The notes beneath the pieces were generated by a model. The model was not told the DNA's origin. It worked only from the letters and a program-made list of their open reading frames with translations, and did no database searches. 37,998 bases of DNA from an uncultured Lachnospiraceae bacterium (GTDB lineage: Bacteria; Bacillota; Clostridia; Lachnospirales; Lachnospiraceae), in the NCBI GenBank assembly GCA_910578605.1, contig CAJTQG010000027.1:1-37998 (forward strand). Direction: 5' to 3'. Positions within the stretch are counted from its first letter, which is position 1. Every line of letters begins with the position of its first letter. Below are positions 15,465-23,781 of this stretch, piece after piece. Both the position numbers and the translations under genes were made by a program.

Positions 15465-16019
15465 ATGGAATATCTACATTATTATCATTCTCCTCTTGGC
15501 AGAATGACTATGGGAAGTGATGGGGAAGCTTTGCTTGGGGTATGGTTTGATGGTCAGAAATATTTTGGCAGTACCCTTTCCAATGGCGCTAACATAGAAG
15601 AAACTAAAAATGTTTTTTGTGACAAGAAGCTTTTTGTTTTTCAGGAGACAGAGAAGTGGCTTAATTTATATTTTGGAGGAAAAGCTCCAAATTTTACACC
15701 CCGATTAAATATAAAAACCACGGACTTTCGAAAAGCCATCTGGGAGATTTTGCTCACCATTCCCTATGGGAAGACGATGACTTATGGGGAGATTGCCAAA
15801 AAGCTGGCAGAGCAAAAGGGAATGAAGAGTATGTCTGCCCAGGCGGTTGGAGGTGCGGTGGGGCATAACCCCTTTTCGCTGATTATTCCCTGCCACAGAG
15901 TAGTAGGAGCAGGAGGAAGCATGGTGGGTTATGCAGGGGGAATAGATAAGAAAATGCGGCTTCTTGCTATGGAAAAGAAGGGCTTCAAAGAGAGAGGAGG
16001 GAGCAATTATGTGTATTGA
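15465..16019 (+). CDS. ogt: Methylated-DNA--[protein]-cysteine S-methyltransferase
   Basis: 184 residues; ATG 15465. It removes alkyl groups from O6-alkylguanine (and O4-alkylthymine) by suicidal transfer to its own cysteine. The active site 'IIPCHRVVGAGG' carries Cys143; the preceding helix-turn-helix ('TYGEIAKKLA' ... 'SAQAVGGAVGHNP') with the arginine-finger region is normal, and the length fits single-function Ogt. It lies between an esterase and a GH43 gene: the start is 33 nt after the esterase stop, and its last 11 nt overlap the GH43 start. A repair gene in a sugar operon is odd and probably reflects a read-through arrangement. Confidence 0.95.
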   Translation: MEYLHYYHSPLGRMTMGSDGEALLGVWFDGQKYFGSTLSNGANIEETKNVFCDKKLFVFQETEKWLNLYFGGKAPNFTPRLNIKTTDFRKAIWEILLTIPYGKTMTYGEIAKKLAEQKGMKSMSAQAVGGAVGHNPFSLIIPCHRVVGAGGSMVGYAGGIDKKMRLLAMEKKGFKERGGSNYVY

Positions 16020-18381
16020 TTTTTCTGATAACAATGACAAGGATAAGGAGATGTTTACAAATCCAATCTCTAGTGTAGAAGAAGATACATGGTATGATTA
16101 TGGTACAGGAGACCCATTCGTGATGCGCTACAATGGAAAATATTACTTATACATCAGCACTAGAGATAACCAAGTAGGAATCAAGTGCTTTTGTTCTACA
16201 AATTTAGTGGATTGGGAATACAAAGGTCTATGTGCAGAGGAGGCTTTTACAAAAGGGGCTTATGCACCGGAGGTGGTATATAACAATGGGACATTTTATA
16301 TGTATACATCTCCGGCAGGAAACGGGCATTATGTGTTGGAGAGTAAATCTCCTGTGGGACCGTTTTTGAGGATAACGGATAACTTAGGATTTTCCATTGA
16401 TGGCTCTGTCTTTATAGATGATGATGGAAGGTGGTACTTTTATCATGCCAGTGAGGATGGCATTATAGCTCATAAGATGACTTCCCCAAAGGATATAGAT
16501 TTAGAGAGCATCCATGTGAATGCCAGGATGGGGGGATGGACAGAAGGACCAATGGTAATAAAGGTGAACGGCAAATATTTTTTAACATATACTGGCAATC
16601 ATGTTCTCTCTAGGGGATATCGCATCAATTATGCTGTGGGCACTTCACCTGTTGATTTTAGGGAATGCTTGGATAATCCCGTGCTGATTCGTACAATGGA
16701 TAATCCATATGGAATCGGACATAGCTCTAGTGTGAAAGGCCCCAATCTTGACAGCTACTATATTATTTATCATAGCTTGGTAGGGCGCTGCGTGGAAGGT
16801 ATGCCCAAACGAGTGATGCATATAGACTATATTGCTTTTAACGGGGAGAAGATGGATGTGCTAGGTCCAACAAGTTCCCCCCAGCAGATGCCCCAAATGC
16901 CGGATATATACTGTTTTTTTGACAGTGAGTTAGACAGAGAAAAGTGGAGCTGCAAGGAAGCCAGCCTTAGAATGACATCCCAGGGAGAAGGGGGAGCGCT
17001 GGAGATTGGTTCCGGCGGCTATGTGCTCTCGAAGGCTAAGCTGGGAGATAATTTTACCATTGAATATAATGTTAGCTCCCAAGAAAAAGCAGGGTACTTT
17101 GGAGGATATTTTCATTATATAGATTATATGCATTATGGAAGGTTTTTCATCGACCAGGCGAAACAGTGTGTTGCAGTGGAATTTATGGAGCATGGAAAAA
17201 CACAGAGAATAGATTTTGATTTAATCGGAAGTTTTCATGAGCCGGTAGATTTATCCGTAAATGAAACTTTCCAAATAAAAAAAAGAGGAGAAAATTATTG
17301 GCTGTTTCTCCATGATAGATTGGTAGGCACTTTTCAATATCAAATGTCAGGGGGCGGGATAGGATATTTCGCACAGGGATGCAGTGGAGTATTTGGATTT
17401 CTTGGGGGAACAGGTTCGGTGGATGGGAAGTGTGCCTGCACTTATCAAAAGCCAATACCAGGCACTGTGCAGGGGGTTCATTTTTTGAATTGCCGTAATA
17501 TGATGATACAGACTAATCTATGGAAAAATACAGATATGATAGTAAGTCAGGAGGAAGAGGGGGAGGCAGAATATGTGATTCGTGTTTGCCAGGATGGCAG
17601 TTACACCTTCTCTATGCAGTACTGCGCAAAACAAACTGGGAAATTTGCATTGTACGTAGATGGAAAACTAGTTGCCAAGGAGAAAGCTTCGCTGTTTCAG
17701 ACGGAAGAACAGGATAAGTGTGAGACAACATTATTGAGAAATATATTGCTAGAAAAAGGTGTTCATATTTTAAAAATTTGCTTTTATGGAAAGGATATAG
17801 CTCTATCAGAGTTTGCTTTTTCAAAATTTGAGCAAGTACAAGAGATGAAAGAAAGTCAGCTAGACATAAAGGAATGCTATTATTCAGATGGAAATTGGCA
17901 GTGGGAGATGGAAACACTCGTTATGGCGGATAAAAATATGCTGGTCGGAAAGCTTCTTTATGGAAAGGATACGTGGGGAGATTATACGGTGAAGGGGGAA
18001 ATCACATTCTTGTCAGAAGTTCAGGAGGCAGGCTTCCTTGTGCGGACAACAAATCCGTCTATAGGAGGCGCAGGGGATGACCAGGAGGCAGGGACATATT
18101 TTTTCCAGGGGTATTACGTGGGCATTAGACAGGGAAAGGTAGTTTTAGAAAAGATAAATTATAGTAAGGAATTATTGTCACAGGCATCTATTGACTGCCA
18201 TGACAACTATACCATCCAAATAACAGTACAGGGTATGCAAATATCTATTTTTGTAGATGGTGTAAAAGTAATGGTGTATGAAGATAAAGAAATGCCCTTT
18301 CTTCATGGAGCTGTAGGAGTGCGCACATTTTTCTGCCCTATAAAAGTACAATCTCTTCAAATATTCTCCAATAATTGTTAA
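16009..18381 (+). CDS. GH43-family glycosidase with C-terminal beta-sandwich domains
   Basis: 790 residues from ATG 16009 (GGAGGG at 15997-16002). The start overlaps ogt by 11 nt. The five-bladed propeller (about 25-320) has the three GH43 acids: Asp35 ('GTGDPFVMRY'), Asp131 ('FSIDGSVFIDDDG') and Glu179 ('WTEGPMVI'). GH43 enzymes are inverting arabinofuranosidases, xylosidases or galactosidases. The rest holds a LamG/concanavalin-like domain (about 330-480), a CBM6-like jelly roll (about 510-615) and another LamG-like domain (about 630-790). No signal peptide, so it acts in the cytoplasm on imported oligosaccharides, although carbohydrate-binding modules are more usual in secreted enzymes. 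The substrate is not resolved. The stop codon lies in a hairpin loop. Confidence 0.9.
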   Translation: MCIDFSDNNDKDKEMFTNPISSVEEDTWYDYGTGDPFVMRYNGKYYLYISTRDNQVGIKCFCSTNLVDWEYKGLCAEEAFTKGAYAPEVVYNNGTFYMYTSPAGNGHYVLESKSPVGPFLRITDNLGFSIDGSVFIDDDGRWYFYHASEDGIIAHKMTSPKDIDLESIHVNARMGGWTEGPMVIKVNGKYFLTYTGNHVLSRGYRINYAVGTSPVDFRECLDNPVLIRTMDNPYGIGHSSSVKGPNLDSYYIIYHSLVGRCVEGMPKRVMHIDYIAFNGEKMDVLGPTSSPQQMPQMPDIYCFFDSELDREKWSCKEASLRMTSQGEGGALEIGSGGYVLSKAKLGDNFTIEYNVSSQEKAGYFGGYFHYIDYMHYGRFFIDQAKQCVAVEFMEHGKTQRIDFDLIGSFHEPVDLSVNETFQIKKRGENYWLFLHDRLVGTFQYQMSGGGIGYFAQGCSGVFGFLGGTGSVDGKCACTYQKPIPGTVQGVHFLNCRNMMIQTNLWKNTDMIVSQEEEGEAEYVIRVCQDGSYTFSMQYCAKQTGKFALYVDGKLVAKEKASLFQTEEQDKCETTLLRNILLEKGVHILKICFYGKDIALSEFAFSKFEQVQEMKESQLDIKECYYSDGNWQWEMETLVMADKNMLVGKLLYGKDTWGDYTVKGEITFLSEVQEAGFLVRTTNPSIGGAGDDQEAGTYFFQGYYVGIRQGKVVLEKINYSKELLSQASIDCHDNYTIQITVQGMQISIFVDGVKVMVYEDKEMPFLHGAVGVRTFFCPIKVQSLQIFSNNC

Positions 18382-18392
18382 ATATTGGAGAA
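18364..18392 (+). terminator. Perfect hairpin spanning the GH43 stop codon
   Basis: TTCTCCAATA (18364-18373) and TATTGGAGAA (18383-18392) pair over 10 bp with a 9-nt loop that contains the TAA stop (18379-18381). There is no T-run after it, so it may block or stabilise the transcript end rather than terminate. The remainder of the gap up to 18650 shows only a weak CCAGC/GCTGG stem near 18412-18436 and nothing else. Confidence 0.55.
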
Positions 18393-18650
18393 CTGACATA
18401 GCCAGCTTGGAGGGTTGCTTTGCTGGATGATTTTGCCGCGTTTCCTCCTATTATAGTGATTGTGTTATGTAGATTATTTTATGGTATTCCCCTTATGTAA
18501 AAATAGTATGAATGATTACAGGAAATAAAATATAAAATGATTATAATATACAAATGATGACAGAGAAGGTATAGTGAGCAGGAATTGGTGGTATTCTTAT
18601 TCATAACAAGAAGAAATTGCCCTGCTTTCTCCCAAAAGATAGAGCTGACA

Positions 18651-18683
18651 AACACAAACTTTGTTTGTGTTGTATGTTTGTGT
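18651..18683. promoter_or_regulatory. Palindromic operator candidate upstream of bsh
   Basis: AACACAAAC (18651-18659), TTT, GTTTGTGTT (18663-18671) form a perfect 9-bp dyad. A further half-site TGTTTGTGT at 18675-18683 repeats the word at 18662-18670 with 13-bp periodicity. It lies 60-90 nt upstream of the bile salt hydrolase start. It could bind a regulator or form an RNA hairpin. Confidence 0.45.
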
Positions 18684-18743
18684 CTGCGCTGCGGCATAAA
18701 CAATGTATTATGGGAAAGGGGCAGCGCGGAAATGAGGTAAAGT

Positions 18744-19730
18744 ATGTGTACAGCGGCAGTATATAAGACAAAGGATTTTTATTTTGGACGTACCTTAGAT
18801 AATGATTTTTCTTATGGGGAGCAGGTTGTGATTACCCCGCGGAATTATCCATTTCATTTTAGGAGAATGGGGGTGATGGAGCATCATTATGGAATGATTG
18901 GCATGGCACATATGGCAGATCATTGTCCTCTTTATTATGAAGCAGTGAACGAAAAGGGATTGGGGATGGCAGGCTTAAATTTTGTTGGCAATGCAGTATA
19001 TCAAAAGGAAAAGCCCAATAGGGACAATATAGCAACTTTTGAACTGATACCGTGGATTCTTTCACAGTGTGCTACAGTGAAGGAGGTTCGGGCGCTGTTG
19101 GAGCATATCAATGTGACAGATACGCCATTTAGTTCCCATTTGCCGGCAGCCCAGCTTCATTGGATGATAGCGGACAGCAGTCAAGTTATTACGGTGGAAT
19201 GCACAAAGGAAGGCATGATGATTTATGATAATGACATGGGTATATTGACAAATAATCCAACCTTTCCGGAACAAGTATTTCAATTGAACAATTATATGCA
19301 GCTCTCACCCAAGGCTCCGGAAAATCACTTTTCCCGCAAGCTGCCTTTGTGTATATACAGCAGAGGGATGGGGGCATTGGGCCTTCCTGGGGATGTTTCC
19401 TCCCCCTCACGTTTTGTCAGGGCCTCCTTTGTGAAATTGAATTCTGTTTCTGGCGACTCAGAGTTAGAGAGTGTCAATCAATTTTTTCATATATTGGGTT
19501 CTGTGGAACAGCAGAAGGGCTGCTGTATTGTGGGAAATGGAAAATATGAGATGACAATTTATACATCATGTTGTAATACACAGAAGGGGATATATTATTA
19601 TACTACCTATGAAAATCACCAGATTACAGCGGTGGATATGAATAAAGAAAATTTGAATAAAGATTTGCCCATATGTTATCCATTGATTCAAGGAGAACAA
19701 ATCTATATGCAGAACGATACAGTACATTAG
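18744..19730 (+). CDS. bsh: Bile salt hydrolase (choloylglycine hydrolase family)
   Basis: 328 residues, ATG 18744 with GAGG (18734-18737). An Ntn hydrolase that cleaves the amide of glycine- or taurine-conjugated bile acids, in the cytoplasm. The initiator Met is removed so Cys2 ('MCTAAVYKTKDFYFGR') becomes the nucleophile. The conserved partners are present: Arg16, Asp19, Asn79 ('MAGLNF'), Asn170/Asn171 ('ILTNNPTF') and Arg223 ('SSPSRFVRASF'). Length and motifs favour bile salt hydrolase over penicillin V acylase, though the two cannot be separated with certainty from sequence alone. It is a single-gene unit with a possible palindromic operator upstream and a 16-bp terminator stem that begins inside its coding region. 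It is a strong sign of a gut habitat. Confidence 0.93.
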   Translation: MCTAAVYKTKDFYFGRTLDNDFSYGEQVVITPRNYPFHFRRMGVMEHHYGMIGMAHMADHCPLYYEAVNEKGLGMAGLNFVGNAVYQKEKPNRDNIATFELIPWILSQCATVKEVRALLEHINVTDTPFSSHLPAAQLHWMIADSSQVITVECTKEGMMIYDNDMGILTNNPTFPEQVFQLNNYMQLSPKAPENHFSRKLPLCIYSRGMGALGLPGDVSSPSRFVRASFVKLNSVSGDSELESVNQFFHILGSVEQQKGCCIVGNGKYEMTIYTSCCNTQKGIYYYTTYENHQITAVDMNKENLNKDLPICYPLIQGEQIYMQNDTVH

Positions 19731-19746
19731 TGTACTGTATCGTTCT
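19711..19746. terminator. Terminator embedding the bsh stop codon
   Basis: A perfect 16-bp stem (19711-19726 with 19731-19746) has loop TTAG, in which the bsh stop TAG (19728-19730) lies. A short T-rich stretch follows. The last five codons of bsh therefore form the ascending arm. The convergent Imm51 gene ends at 19824, so it may stop transcription from both sides. Confidence 0.8.
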
Positions 19747-19748
19747 TG

Positions 19749-19793
19749 TTTATCATTAATATGTTTATCATTAATATGTTTGTCATTATTATG
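19749..19793. repeat. Three tandem 15-bp repeats
   Basis: TTTATCATTAATATG at 19749-19763 and 19764-19778, and a variant TTTGTCATTATTATG at 19779-19793, between the bsh terminator and the convergent Imm51 gene. Confidence 0.85.
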
Positions 19794-19823
19794 ATAGAAT
19801 GTTAGATAATAAGCTCTGTTAAA

Positions 19824-20183
19824 CTAATCCCATTCAATATTATCTCCCTCTTCCCTGACAATTCTGTATAACTCCTCTTCATTTTCCACTAGGGAACGAA
19901 TAAGCTGTACAAATTTTTCTGCCCTAGCTTCATTCTCCGGTGTGTTGTCATAGTAAGCGGAATACATACCTGCCTCAGGGTCACTATCCATCTCCTCCAA
20001 TATATCCGGTGCATATTTTTCCAGATAATAATTGAAAAATGCTTCCCAGTTGTACCCGTTCATGTAGGCGTACTCATTGATTTCATTCATTTTCTCTCCA
20101 ATGTTAAGTATCTTTTCTTCTTCATTGTAAAAGCATACCGAAATGCTGTCCTCATGTTTTAAAAGTGCTACATAATCTGACAT
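19824..20183 (-). CDS. Imm51-family immunity protein
   Basis: 119 residues; the ATG at 20183 on the minus strand follows GAGGAG. The sequence 'NGYNWEAFFNYYLEKYAPDI', 'DSDPEAGMYSAYYDNTPENE' and the C-terminal 'ENEEELYRIVREEGDNIEWD' match my memory of the Imm51 family, predicted immunity proteins of polymorphic toxin systems. Such proteins are cytoplasmic and bind one incoming effector. No toxin or secretion gene is beside it, so it is an orphan immunity gene or part of an acquired array. It converges on bsh. Confidence 0.65.
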   Translation of the reverse strand: MSDYVALLKHEDSISVCFYNEEEKILNIGEKMNEINEYAYMNGYNWEAFFNYYLEKYAPDILEEMDSDPEAGMYSAYYDNTPENEARAEKFVQLIRSLVENEEELYRIVREEGDNIEWD

Positions 20184-20497
20184 ATTGTTGTTCTCCTCTC
20201 TGTTTTGTTTTTTGTTTAGGCATTTGGGAAACTATTTCAAAAAAGTTCATGATTGCACAAAATTTTTAATTCCAATCATATATCATATGCACAACACAAA
20301 ACTTAAGATAACGGGTTTCGCAATTACCTATTGTTTTTACTGTATCATTGGGGTTCAAAGCAATTTTATTATAACACAAATTTATAAAAAAATATTTTGA
20401 AATATAACGTAAAGGTGTATAATAAAAAGAAAATTTTGAAGGATGAACAATGGTAAAACCTGTGAACGCTTACATAATAGGAAGGTGAAAGATTAAA
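20184..20497. other. AT-rich intergenic region
   Basis: Contains the Imm51 upstream region (a minus-strand TATAAT at 20373-20368) and, on the plus strand, TTGAAA at about 20396 with TATAAT near 20418. No gene is supported; a plus-strand frame starting at 20185 has no recognisable content. Confidence 0.4.
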
Positions 20498-20740
20498 ATG
20501 TGGAATCCTAATTTACGGAAAGTAGTCTATTCTTATGAGTGTGGGATAAAAATCTGCCTTGCCTTAAGGAGCTTGTAAGGGGAACGCCAGATATACATAA
20601 AGAGATAATATTAGAGTATTTAAAAGAAAAGTGTTTTTGAGATGACCGGTTTATTTGGGATGATTGTTTTACCCATTATGTAGAGAGATGTATACAAAAG
20701 GATATGGGTAGTGCCTATATGAACAAAAATTCAAAATAGT
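20498..20740 (+). pseudogene. Decayed hypothetical gene
   Basis: ATG 20498 with GGAAGGTG upstream reads 'MWNPNLRKVVYSYECGIKIC' and soon stops. A second frame carries 'LPCLKELVRGTPDIHKEIIL' then a TGA, then 'DDRFIWDDCFTHYVERCIQK' to 20740. At least one frameshift and one stop have broken it. It looks like a small cytoplasmic protein of 70-80 residues; family unknown. Confidence 0.55.
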
Positions 20741-20774
20741 AAAAAGCTTTTACATGAGAGGCAGGTGCAGGTCT

Positions 20775-21422
20775 ATGGATAAAAAAGGGATTCCAATAGA
20801 AACATCAAAAGAAATGATTATGAAAACCTCAGCCGAGGTGGCCTCAGGAAGGCCAATAGAGGTGATAAGGAGCAATCGAAAGACCATGGCCCTTGAGATT
20901 ACAAGGGAGGCTAATGTGATAGTCAGGGCGCCTGCAGGAATGCTGGAATGGGAAATTCAGCGTTTTATCAGTGAGAAGGAAAACTGGATTGAAAAAACTT
21001 TACATAAGGTCAGAAAAAAACAAGAGGAAGCAGATAAGAGAGAAAAGTTATCTTCGGGGGATATTAAAAAATTAACCAAGCAGGCTATGATTGTGCTTCC
21101 CCCAAAGGTAGAAAAGTATGCCAAATGGATTGGTGTTGACTATAAAAGAATTACCATACGAAATCAGAAGACTAGATGGGGGAGTTGTTCTGGCAAGGGA
21201 AACTTGAATTTTAATTGTCTCCTTATGCTGACACCTGAGGAGGTGCAGGATTATGTAGTGGTACATGAGTTATGCCACCGGAGGGAAATGAATCATTCCC
21301 ACAGGTTTTGGAGGGAAGTGGAAAGGATTCTGCCGGATTACAAGGAGAGGAGAAGGTGGCTGAAGGAACAAGGAGCATGTATTATCGACCGCATGATTGG
21401 TGTATCTAATCATTATCAATAA
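20775..21422 (+). CDS. YgjP-like (DUF45) zinc metallopeptidase
   Basis: 215 residues from ATG 20775, preferred because AGGCAGGTG lies just upstream; an in-frame ATG at 20754 has no site. The C-terminal half is the YgjP/SprT-like domain: 'KTRWGSCSGKGNLNFNCLL' and 'VHELCHRREMNHSHRFW', giving HExxH with His164/His168 and a downstream His as zinc ligands. It has no signal peptide. The family resembles SprT/Wss1 proteases but its substrate is unknown; the N-terminal half ('RKTMALEITREANVIVRAP') is the usual substrate-side domain. Copy C of the palindromic repeat separates it from recD2 (about 180 nt). Confidence 0.85.
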   Translation: MDKKGIPIETSKEMIMKTSAEVASGRPIEVIRSNRKTMALEITREANVIVRAPAGMLEWEIQRFISEKENWIEKTLHKVRKKQEEADKREKLSSGDIKKLTKQAMIVLPPKVEKYAKWIGVDYKRITIRNQKTRWGSCSGKGNLNFNCLLMLTPEEVQDYVVVHELCHRREMNHSHRFWREVERILPDYKERRRWLKEQGACIIDRMIGVSNHYQ

Positions 21423-21493
21423 TGGATACAAACCAGTTGCCATAGTGTAATTGTGGGGAACACAAAGCTTTTGGCTCTGTTATCATCAATGAT

Positions 21494-21568
21494 ATAGGAG
21501 TTTGAAAAACTATCATTTTAAGTTTTGCACAATGATGAACTTTTTAAGGGAGTTGGGCAAATGTCTGC
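21494..21568. repeat. Palindromic dispersed repeat, copy C (decayed)
   Basis: The right half, including CACAATGATGAAC, TTTTTAAGG and GCAAATGTCT, is nearly the same as copy A (6011-6094). The left half, GAGTTTGAAAAACT, is more diverged. No flanking duplication was seen. It ends 35 nt before the recD2 start. Confidence 0.55.
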
Positions 21569-21603
21569 ATTCAAAATATAATTAAGAAAGGACAAGAGAA
21601 TAG

Positions 21604-23781
21604 ATGATAAAAATCCGGTGTGTAGTAGAGCGCATCACCTATCAAAATCCAGAAAACGGATATTCTGTTTTGAAGGTTCGCATGAAGGGATATGATGATT
21701 TGATTCCTCTTGTGGGCAATCTGTTAGATGCCAATGTTGGCTCTGTGCTTTTAGTGGATGGGGAATGGAAAATTGATAAAAAGTACGGCAGACAATTTAT
21801 GGCGCAGAAATGGGAGGAAACGATGCCGGCTACGGTTTATGGGATAGAAAAATACTTGGGCAGCGGATTGATTAAAGGGGTGGGCCCCAAGTTTGCAAAG
21901 AGGATTGTGCAGCTTTTTGGAGAGGACACCATTGCTGTTATCGAGGAACGGATTGATAGGCTGAGGGAGGTTCCGGGGATTGGGGAGAAGCGTATCAGGA
22001 TGATTGAACAGAGCTGGGAGAGGCAGAAGGAAGTGAAAAACATTATGCTGTTTTTGCAGGACAATGGAGTCAGCACTTCCTTTGCCGCAAAGATTTATAA
22101 AGCGTACGGAAATGAGAGCATTGTTAAGGTAAAAGAAAATCCCTACCGGCTGGCGGACGATATATGGGGCATTGGATTTAAGACGGCGGACAGTATAGCG
22201 GCAAAGCTTGGCTTTGGAAAGGAAACATATGTCCGGCTCCGCAGCGGTGTTATGTACACATTAAGCCGGCTTGCAGATGAGGGACATGTATATGCCAATC
22301 GGCAGCAGCTTGTGGATAGGGCAAGTGAGCTTTTGAATACGGAGGACAATGTGATTGTTATGACGGTGGACCAGATGCTCAAGGAGCAGGATTTGGTGCA
22401 GGAAAATGAGGCAATTTACCTGCTGCCCTTTTACTATGCGGAGACAGGAACCGCAGGCAAGCTGAGAAGACTGGGGTCTGTTCCCGCAGGAGATAAGCTG
22501 TGGGTGCGTCTGACAAAGGCCAGGGAGGAAACTGGCAATTCCCATTTGTCTGTGGATATAGAAAAGATAGAACACGCTGTCCATATGAAATATGATGAAG
22601 TTCAGGCAGATGCCATACGGCAGGCGGCCATGGCAAAGGTGATGGTGCTTACCGGCGGGCCGGGAACCGGCAAGACAACTACTACCCAGGGGATTATTGC
22701 TGCTTATCGTGCATATGGACTGCGGATTTTGCTGGCGGCGCCTACCGGCAGAGCTGCCAAGAGAATGACAGAGGCAACAGGGCTTGAGGCAAAGACCATT
22801 CACCGACTTTTGGAGTGCAAGCCTCCACAGGGGTATCAAAAAAACGAAGAGAATCCTCTGGAGGGGGATGTGCTTATTATCGACGAGTGTTCTATGATTG
22901 ATATAATTCTTATGAATGCACTGCTGAAAGCAATTCCTGCCCATATGCGCTTGATTTTGGTGGGAGATATTGACCAGCTTCCATCGGTGGGCGCAGGCAA
23001 TGTGCTGCGGGATATTATGGAGTCTGGTCAATTTCCGGTGATTCGTCTCACAAAAATATTTCGGCAGGCACAGACAAGCCGTATCATTATGAATGCCCAT
23101 AATATTAACAGCGGGAAAATGCCGGATATATCAAACGGAAAAAATACGGATTTCTTTTTTATTCAAAAGGAGGAGCCGGAGGAGGCGGCAGCGGAGATTG
23201 TAAAATTGGTAAAGAAAAATCTTCCCCGATACTATAAGGTAGAACCAGCTATGATTCAAGTGCTGACACCAATGCAGAGGGGGACGGTAGGGGCGGCTAA
23301 TTTGAATTTGGCATTGCAGGAGGCCATCAATCCCCATGGGGAGGGCTTGCGTCGAAGCGGCTTTGTATTTAGAGTTGGCGACAAGGTAATGCAGTTGAAA
23401 AATAACTATGACAAGGAAGTTTTTAATGGAGACATCGGGCGAATCGTTCATGTGGATTTGACGGAGCGCACATTAATAGTGAGCTTTGATGACAGGAAGG
23501 TAGAATATGATGCATCAGAGCTTGACGAGCTAGTGCACGCCTATGCCACTACCATTCACAAAGCCCAGGGTTCAGAATATCCTATCGTGGTAATGCCCAT
23601 TTTGATGAATCACTTCGTGATGCTTCAGCGGAATTTAATTTATACAGGAATTACTAGGGCAAAGAAAATATTAGTTATTGTTGGAACAAAAAAAGCTCTG
23701 GCATATGGTGTGAACCATGTGACAGTGACAAAGAGAAATACCATGCTTCGGGAGAGATTGGAAGGTGGAGCCTATGAGTGA
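21604..23781 (+). CDS. recD2: RecD2-type ATP-dependent DNA helicase
   Basis: 725 residues, ATG 21604. A superfamily 1B 5'-3' helicase without RecBC partners, involved in replication and mismatch/break repair. The layout is normal: an N-terminal OB-like start ('CVVERITYQNPENGYSVLKV'), helix-hairpin-helix repeats (about 85-210), Walker A 'GGPGTGKTTTT' with Lys357, motif II 'LIIDECSMI', motif III 'LVGDIDQLPSVGAGN', and 'AYATTIHKAQGSEYP' plus 'LIYTGITRAKK' at the C-terminus. Length about 720-740 is typical. The start is preceded by AAGGAC at 21589-21594. It overlaps the following rhamnosidase gene by 8 nt. Confidence 0.95.
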   Translation: MIKIRCVVERITYQNPENGYSVLKVRMKGYDDLIPLVGNLLDANVGSVLLVDGEWKIDKKYGRQFMAQKWEETMPATVYGIEKYLGSGLIKGVGPKFAKRIVQLFGEDTIAVIEERIDRLREVPGIGEKRIRMIEQSWERQKEVKNIMLFLQDNGVSTSFAAKIYKAYGNESIVKVKENPYRLADDIWGIGFKTADSIAAKLGFGKETYVRLRSGVMYTLSRLADEGHVYANRQQLVDRASELLNTEDNVIVMTVDQMLKEQDLVQENEAIYLLPFYYAETGTAGKLRRLGSVPAGDKLWVRLTKAREETGNSHLSVDIEKIEHAVHMKYDEVQADAIRQAAMAKVMVLTGGPGTGKTTTTQGIIAAYRAYGLRILLAAPTGRAAKRMTEATGLEAKTIHRLLECKPPQGYQKNEENPLEGDVLIIDECSMIDIILMNALLKAIPAHMRLILVGDIDQLPSVGAGNVLRDIMESGQFPVIRLTKIFRQAQTSRIIMNAHNINSGKMPDISNGKNTDFFFIQKEEPEEAAAEIVKLVKKNLPRYYKVEPAMIQVLTPMQRGTVGAANLNLALQEAINPHGEGLRRSGFVFRVGDKVMQLKNNYDKEVFNGDIGRIVHVDLTERTLIVSFDDRKVEYDASELDELVHAYATTIHKAQGSEYPIVVMPILMNHFVMLQRNLIYTGITRAKKILVIVGTKKALAYGVNHVTVTKRNTMLRERLEGGAYE

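Noticed and set aside
22261..23100. 279-codon minus-strand ORF within recD2
   Set aside because: Antisense to helicase motifs I-IV; composition (His/Cys-rich) is typical of shadow frames.
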